From: Marinibacterium sp050389775
GTDB taxonomy: Bacteria; Pseudomonadota; Alphaproteobacteria; Rhodobacterales; Rhodobacteraceae
Assembly: GCF_050389775.1 (NCBI RefSeq)
Contig: NZ_CP177144.1
Coordinates: forward strand, 2,914,001-2,978,000
Reading direction: 5' to 3'
DNA: 64,000 nucleotides
In this document: positions 60,059-64,000 of the stretch, one piece after another
Layout: each line of letters opens with the position of its first letter
How positions within the stretch are numbered: position 1 is the first letter of the stretch
Program-made: the position numbers and the translations under genes
The notes under the pieces: model-generated
Told to the model about the DNA's origin: nothing
The model's input: only the letters and a program-made list of their open reading frames with translations
Databases searched by the model: none

Positions 60059-60901
60059 CTACAGTCCGACCATCCGGCGGATGTCTTCGGGTGTCAGACC
60101 TTCGTCGCGGTATCTTGAAATCGCCCTGGCGTCATCGCGCTTGGCCAGGCGTTTGCCGGCGTCGTCGCGGATCAGCCGGTGGTGGTGATAGCTGGGCACG
60201 GGCAGGCCCAGCAGCATCTGCAGGGCAACATGCAGGGCGGTGGCCTCGAAGAGGTCAGCGCCCCGGATGACATGGGTGACGCTCTGTGCGGCATCATCGA
60301 CAACCACCGACAGGTGGTACGATCCGGCCATGTCGCGCCGGGCCAGGATCGGGTCGCCGATGCTGCGTGTCAGGGCCATCGGGTCTATGTCATGGGTGCC
60401 TGCATGCTCGGGCCCGGTTTCGACAAAGCGCGGCGCGGGCAGGCGGTCGGCTGCGCGACGCATGTTCAGGCGGATGACATCTGACGGTCCACGCTCGGCC
60501 ATGGGCCTGTGGCGACAGGTGCCGGAATAGATGCGCCCGTCGGGGCCGAATTGCGGCACGCCTTCCTGCGGCGCCCCAGCTGCGGCCTCGATATCGGCCC
60601 GCCGACAGCGGCAGGGATAGGTCAGCCCCATGTCGCCCAGCCGCTCCAGCGCCGCGTCATAGGCTGGCCCCCGGTCTGACTGCCGCATGACCGGCTCGGG
60701 CCAGTCCAGGCCCAGCCAGCGCAGGTCGTCGTGGATCCGTGTTTCCCATTCCGGGCGCGCGCGCGAGCGGTCGATATCCTCGATGCGCAGCAAGAATACA
60801 CCGCCCGCAGCCCGGGCCATGTCATGGGCCAGACAGGCGGAATAGGCATGGCCCAGGTGCAGAGGCCCGGTGGGCGACGGGGCAAATCGTGTGGTGAACA
60901 T
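60059..60901 (-). CDS. gluQ: Glutamyl-Q tRNA(Asp) synthetase GluQ
   Basis: 280 residues, about half the length of GltX because it lacks the anticodon-binding part. Class I motif FAPSPTGPLHLGHAYSA (6-22), the zinc site CRCRRADIE (near 95) with GTCRHR, and KRLAKRDDAR as the KMSKS counterpart near 250. It glutamylates queuosine in tRNA-Asp. Convergent with hisI, 24 bp apart. Confidence 0.92.
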   Translation of the reverse strand: MFTTRFAPSPTGPLHLGHAYSACLAHDMARAAGGVFLLRIEDIDRSRARPEWETRIHDDLRWLGLDWPEPVMRQSDRGPAYDAALERLGDMGLTYPCRCRRADIEAAAGAPQEGVPQFGPDGRIYSGTCRHRPMAERGPSDVIRLNMRRAADRLPAPRFVETGPEHAGTHDIDPMALTRSIGDPILARRDMAGSYHLSVVVDDAAQSVTHVIRGADLFEATALHVALQMLLGLPVPSYHHHRLIRDDAGKRLAKRDDARAISRYRDEGLTPEDIRRMVGL

Positions 60902-60932
60902 GGCTGCTCATCGCATGGGCCAGGAGATTCGT

Positions 60933-60954
60933 GTAGGGCGGGGTTTACCCCGCC
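60933..60954. repeat. Single REP-like palindrome (GTAGGGCGGGG type)
   Basis: GTAGGGCGGGGT, TT, ACCCCGCC, the same unit as at 5410-5431. It lies in the 63-bp gap between the gluQ start (60901) and the Pmp3-like gene stop (60965), both on the minus strand. Confidence 0.8.
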
Positions 60955-60964
60955 GCGCCAGCTC

Positions 60965-61153
60965 TCAAGGCTCGCGCCGCACCTTGGCCTGGTGGATCAT
61001 CAACCAGGCCAGGATGATGAACATCGGATGGGTCAGCCCGCCCGACAGGATGATCGCCGGCACCCAGATGATCAGGACGATGATGCCGGTGATCACCCAA
61101 CCCGACAGCAGGATCGCCAGCGGCGGAAGGAGGATGGCAAGAAGATAAAGCAA
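60965..61153 (-). CDS. Small Pmp3/YqaE-like membrane protein
   Basis: 62 residues. Opening LLAILLPPLAILLSG matches the Pmp3/YqaE family start (ILAIILPPLxVFL), followed by a second span (IIVLIIWVPAIIL) and a third hydrophobic stretch, then a charged tail (HQAKVRREP). The Pro-Pro in helix 1 and the WVPAII in helix 2 are the family's marks. Proteins of this kind influence membrane potential and salt tolerance in yeast and plants; function in bacteria is less clear. Transcribed alone. Confidence 0.75.
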   Translation of the reverse strand: MLYLLAILLPPLAILLSGWVITGIIVLIIWVPAIILSGGLTHPMFIILAWLMIHQAKVRREP

Positions 61154-61280
61154 GAGGTGTCCTCGTTACGGGTCGTGATGGTCGGCCTGCACCGGCCGGG
61201 TCCTGCCGCGCCCGGGCCGAAATGATCCGGCACCGGCCGTTGAAATACCGGCCTCCGTGCAGCGCCCGGCCGGCAACACG

Positions 61281-62633
61281 TCAGGCGTGTGTCTCTTGAA
61301 ACGACAACCAGCGCGCCCAGTCAAGCTTGGCCCGGTCGGTATAGGCCTTGTACCGATCCTTGCGCCCGCGCCGCCCGCCGCGCAGCCCTTCGACCGGCGG
61401 AAACAGGCCGAAGTTCACGTTCATCGGCTGGAACGTCTTGGCCTCGGCCCCGCCGGTGATGTGGGTGATCAACGCACCCGAGGCCGTGGTCGGTGGCGGT
61501 GGCGGCAGCGATCCGCCGTGCAGCTCGGCCGCGGCCATGCGCCCGGCCAGCAACCCCATCGCCGCGCTTTCGACATAACCTTCGACCCCGGTGACCTGGC
61601 CGGCAAACCGGATGTTCGGCCGCGACCGCAGCCGCATCTGGTCGTCCAGCAAGGTCGGGCTGTTCAGGAAGGTATTGCGGTGAATACCCCCCAGCCGGGC
61701 GAAACTGGCGTTTTCCAGCCCCGGGATCATGCGGAACACGTCGGTCTGGGCGCCATATTTCATCTTGGTCTGAAAGCCCACGATGTTGAACAGCGTGCCC
61801 AGCTTGTTGTCGCGGCGCAGCTGCACGATGGCATGGGCCTTGACGTCGGGCTGATGCGGATTGGTCAGGCCCACGGGCTTCATCGGCCCGTGGCGCAGGG
61901 TCTCGCGACCGCGTTCGGCCATCACCTCGATCGGCAGGCAACCGTCGAAATAGCCGGCCGTCTCACCGTCGTGGAACTCGGTCTTGTCGGCCGTAAGCAG
62001 CGCGTCGATGAAAGCCTCATAGGTTTCACGATCCATCGGGCAATTCAGGTAAGCCGTGCGCTCTTCCTCGGTCTCGCCCTTGTCATAGCGCGATTGCATC
62101 CAGGCTTTCGACATGTCGATGCTCTCGGCATAGACGATCGGCGCGATGGCATCGAAAAAGGCCAGCGCATCGGCCCCGGTCTCGGTCGCAATGGCCTGGC
62201 CCAGGGTGGGCGAGGTCAGAGGGCCGGTGGCAAAAATCCAATGGCCCTGGTCGGGCAGTTCGGACACTTCTTCATAAGACACATCGACATTGTCGAGCGC
62301 GGTCAGCCGGGCGGTAACCGTCTCGGCAAAGGGATCGCGATCGACCGCCAGCGCGCCACCGGCAGGCAGCCGATGGGTATCTGCGGTGGACATGATCAGC
62401 CCGCCACCCTCGCGCATTTCCCAGTGCAACAGGCCGACGGCGTTCTGTTCGTCATCATCCGAGCGGAAGGAATTGGAACAGACCATCTCGCCCAGGTGCC
62501 CGGTGCGATGGGCAAAGGTTTCAACCTTGGGCCGCATTTCGTGCAGGACCACGCGAATGCCCTGGTGCGCGGCCTGCCAGGCCGCCTCGGAACCGGCCAT
62601 GCCGCCGCCGACGATATGAAGGATCTCTGTCAT
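61281..62633 (-). CDS. trmFO: tRNA (uracil-5-)-methyltransferase TrmFO
   Basis: 450 residues from ATG 62633 (an in-frame ATG three codons earlier is possible). N-terminal FAD motif LHIVGGGMAGSEAAWQAA, the GHLGEMVCSNSFRSDD region near 45 (the Cys of CSNSF), GPLTSPTLGQAI near 138 and GHGPMKPVGLTN-like RHGPMKPVGLTNP near 245. C-terminal PPVEGLRGGRRGRKDRY is the usual ending. It uses methylene-THF and FAD to methylate U54 of tRNA in place of SAM-dependent TrmA. Confidence 0.94.
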   Translation of the reverse strand: MTEILHIVGGGMAGSEAAWQAAHQGIRVVLHEMRPKVETFAHRTGHLGEMVCSNSFRSDDDEQNAVGLLHWEMREGGGLIMSTADTHRLPAGGALAVDRDPFAETVTARLTALDNVDVSYEEVSELPDQGHWIFATGPLTSPTLGQAIATETGADALAFFDAIAPIVYAESIDMSKAWMQSRYDKGETEEERTAYLNCPMDRETYEAFIDALLTADKTEFHDGETAGYFDGCLPIEVMAERGRETLRHGPMKPVGLTNPHQPDVKAHAIVQLRRDNKLGTLFNIVGFQTKMKYGAQTDVFRMIPGLENASFARLGGIHRNTFLNSPTLLDDQMRLRSRPNIRFAGQVTGVEGYVESAAMGLLAGRMAAAELHGGSLPPPPPTTASGALITHITGGAEAKTFQPMNVNFGLFPPVEGLRGGRRGRKDRYKAYTDRAKLDWARWLSFQETHA

Positions 62634-62915
62634 GGACGGCATGTAGAATGCGCCGCGCGCCTTTGCAACGTGCGCCGCGACGCCAGGCTAACATGCCAAT
62701 CGCAAACAGGACGTTAACGTGGAAGAGGAGGGTCCGGGTCGCCGTGGCAGTGCTGTCGACCGGGAGAGAGTCCGGCTGGAGGGACATTGGGGCCACGGCG
62801 ACCCCGAGACAGTACCGGGTGCCCCAGGCGCCCTTGGCCATCTTTTGCCATAAACTTGCCAGATTCGACAGCGCCGAAATGGAAACAATCCATTTCCGGC
62901 TGGGTCATTGTGATG

Positions 62916-63701
62916 TCATTGCTGCCAGTCGGGCGGACGTTTCTCGATGAAGGCCGCGATGCCTTCGGCCGTGTCCTTCAACAGCATGTTCTCGGCCATC
63001 ACCTGTCCAGTATAGGCATAGGCCTCATCCAGGGGCATAAGCGCCTGTTTGTAAAAGGCTTCCTTGCCAATTGACACGGCTGCACCCAGCTTGGCCGCCA
63101 GGGTTTCAGCCAGGGCCCGGGTGGCATCGTCCAGCCCGTCGACCGGCGCCACGCGGTTGATCAGCCCCAGGCGCTCGGCCTCGGCAGCTTCGACAAACCC
63201 GCCGGTGGTCAGCATTTCGAAAGCTTTCTTGGGTGTAATGTTACGCGACAGGGCAACCATGGGAGTCGAACAGAACAGCCCGATGTTGACGCCATTGACC
63301 CCGAACCGCGTGCCCTCGGCCGCAACGGCCAGGTCGCATGTCGCAACCAGCTGGCAGCCAGCGGCCGTGGCGATGCCATGCACCTGGGCGATGACCGGCT
63401 GGGGCAGGGCGCGGATCGATTGCATCATCCGCGCGCACCGGTCGAACAGGTCCTGGAAATAGGCCCGCCCGCCATCCTCGGCCTGGCGTCCGGCCTGCAT
63501 CTGTTTCAGGTCATGCCCGGCGCAAAAGGCCTTGCCCGCGCCCGACAGGACCACAACGCGGATCGATCGGTCGGCCTTCAGGTCGTCCAGCGTGGCCTGC
63601 AAGGCGTCCAGCATCTCCTCGCTCAGCGCATTCAGCCGCTCGGGCGCGTTCATCCGCAGATATGCGATGGCCCCGGCGTCACGGCGTTCCAGAATTGTCA
63701 T
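62916..63701 (-). CDS. Enoyl-CoA hydratase/isomerase family protein
   Basis: 261 residues from ATG 63701; the ORF extends upstream but the crotonase fold begins here. LRMNAPERLNALSEEMLDAL near 15, oxyanion-hole blocks AFCAGHDLKQM near 60 and HGIATAAGCQLVATCDLAVAAE near 108. The usual second catalytic Glu position is replaced (NIGLFCSTPMVAL), so hydratase activity on ordinary enoyl-CoA is not assured. No partners nearby. The 282 bp between it and trmFO hold no convincing gene. Confidence 0.85.
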   Translation of the reverse strand: MTILERRDAGAIAYLRMNAPERLNALSEEMLDALQATLDDLKADRSIRVVVLSGAGKAFCAGHDLKQMQAGRQAEDGGRAYFQDLFDRCARMMQSIRALPQPVIAQVHGIATAAGCQLVATCDLAVAAEGTRFGVNGVNIGLFCSTPMVALSRNITPKKAFEMLTTGGFVEAAEAERLGLINRVAPVDGLDDATRALAETLAAKLGAAVSIGKEAFYKQALMPLDEAYAYTGQVMAENMLLKDTAEGIAAFIEKRPPDWQQ

Positions 63702-63757
63702 GCTCACCCTCCCGTGCGATGCCTGCACCCTAAGGCCAAGCGAGGGAGAGGAAAAGC

Positions 63758-64000
63758 ATGGGGCTTGCATTGGACCGCGAGGCGCTTGGCGCCTACCTGG
63801 ACGAGGTGTTTCCGCAGGTGCGCGGGCAGTTTTCGGTGGATGAGCTAGCGCCGATGGATATCACCATGCGCCTGCATGTCGGCGACGGCCACCTTAGGCC
63901 GGGCGGTACGGTGTCGGGCCCGTCGATGTTCGCCCTGGCCGATGTCACGGTCTACGCGCTGGTCCTGTCGATGGTCGGCCGGCGCGCGCTGGCCGTGACG
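63758..64000 (+). CDS. PaaI family thioesterase (C-terminus cut by the window edge)
   Basis: 81 codons from ATG 63758 behind GAGAGGA; no stop before the end of the window. Hot-dog fold signs: MDITMRLHVGDGHLRPGGTVSGPSMFAL (region) and the VTVYALVLSMVG helix, as in PaaI-like proteins that carry Gly-Gly and Ser near the substrate pocket. It would hydrolyse acyl-CoA. Divergent from the enoyl-CoA hydratase gene with 56 bp between, which may point to related acyl-CoA work. Confidence 0.78.
   Translation, partial: MGLALDREALGAYLDEVFPQVRGQFSVDELAPMDITMRLHVGDGHLRPGGTVSGPSMFALADVTVYALVLSMVGRRALAVT

Noticed and set aside
62634..62915. Small ORFs between trmFO and the enoyl-CoA hydratase
   Set aside because: Frames of 60-100 codons exist on both strands, but they are Arg/Pro-rich, overlap the neighbouring genes in other frames and lack ribosome binding sites.

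Overview
This window is a stretch of GC-rich (roughly two-thirds G+C) chromosome from an alphaproteobacterium, almost certainly of the Rhodobacteraceae/Roseobacteraceae. The support is the neighbouring sciP-ctrA pair, the order pyrH-frr-uppS-cdsA-dxr-rseP-bamA-ompH-fabZ-lpxA-lpxI-lpxB, LpxI rather than LpxH, the large Hint/RTX protein, and GTTC-N7-GTTC LexA boxes. No rRNA, tRNA, insertion sequence, prophage or CRISPR array was seen. Genus and species cannot be assigned from the sequence alone.

Layout. 1-8.5 kb: a phosphonate locus. A minus-strand operon phnM-phnC-phnD-phnE-phnE plus a P-loop kinase-like gene faces a plus-strand pair (a second PhnM-like amidohydrolase overlapping a methyltransferase) and a partial endonuclease/exonuclease/phosphatase gene. 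8.5-12.1 kb: a long non-coding leader and an 868-residue LamG-like/RTX/Hint protein. 12.3-18.6 kb: a 29-bp tandem repeat, a dimethylglycine-dehydrogenase-type flavoprotein overlapping a MobA-like nucleotidyltransferase, a DUF2254 membrane protein, an HxlR regulator divergent from an FMN reductase, and a small cysteine-rich exported protein. 18.6-26.5 kb: CorC/HlyC, xerD, an unknown exported protein, a small membrane protein, aroK-aroB, ssb and a lytic transglycosylase. 26.7-29.6 kb: a double PilJ/NarX-sensor-like exported protein, an XRE regulator and an MFS permease. 29.7-37.4 kb: a peptide-type ABC transporter operon under an AraC regulator and interrupted by a low-GC orphan gene.

37.5-51.7 kb: miaA, divergent from the long envelope and lipid operon (UMP kinase, ribosome recycling, undecaprenyl-PP, CDP-diacylglycerol, DXP reductoisomerase, site-2 protease, BamA, Skp, FabZ, LpxA, LpxI, LpxB). 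51.7-58.6 kb: mnmA, sciP, ctrA, ligA, recG. 58.6-59.1 kb: an array of five GTTC repeats, two pairs of which are exact alphaproteobacterial LexA boxes, in front of a 40-residue single-span membrane protein and an intrinsic terminator. 59.1-64 kb: a NifU/IscU-like scaffold, hisI, gluQ, a Pmp3-like peptide, trmFO, an enoyl-CoA hydratase and a partial thioesterase.

Most of the window is conserved core genome. The parts worth a second look lie between genes: the putative SOS-controlled small membrane protein, a family of inverted-pair palindromes (one pair between phnD and phnE, one over a stop codon), a recurrent pyrimidine-rich motif found on the sense strand downstream of four genes, the 29-bp tandem repeat, a hairpin abutting the ribosome binding site of the Hint protein, and the low-GC gene inside the peptide transporter operon.
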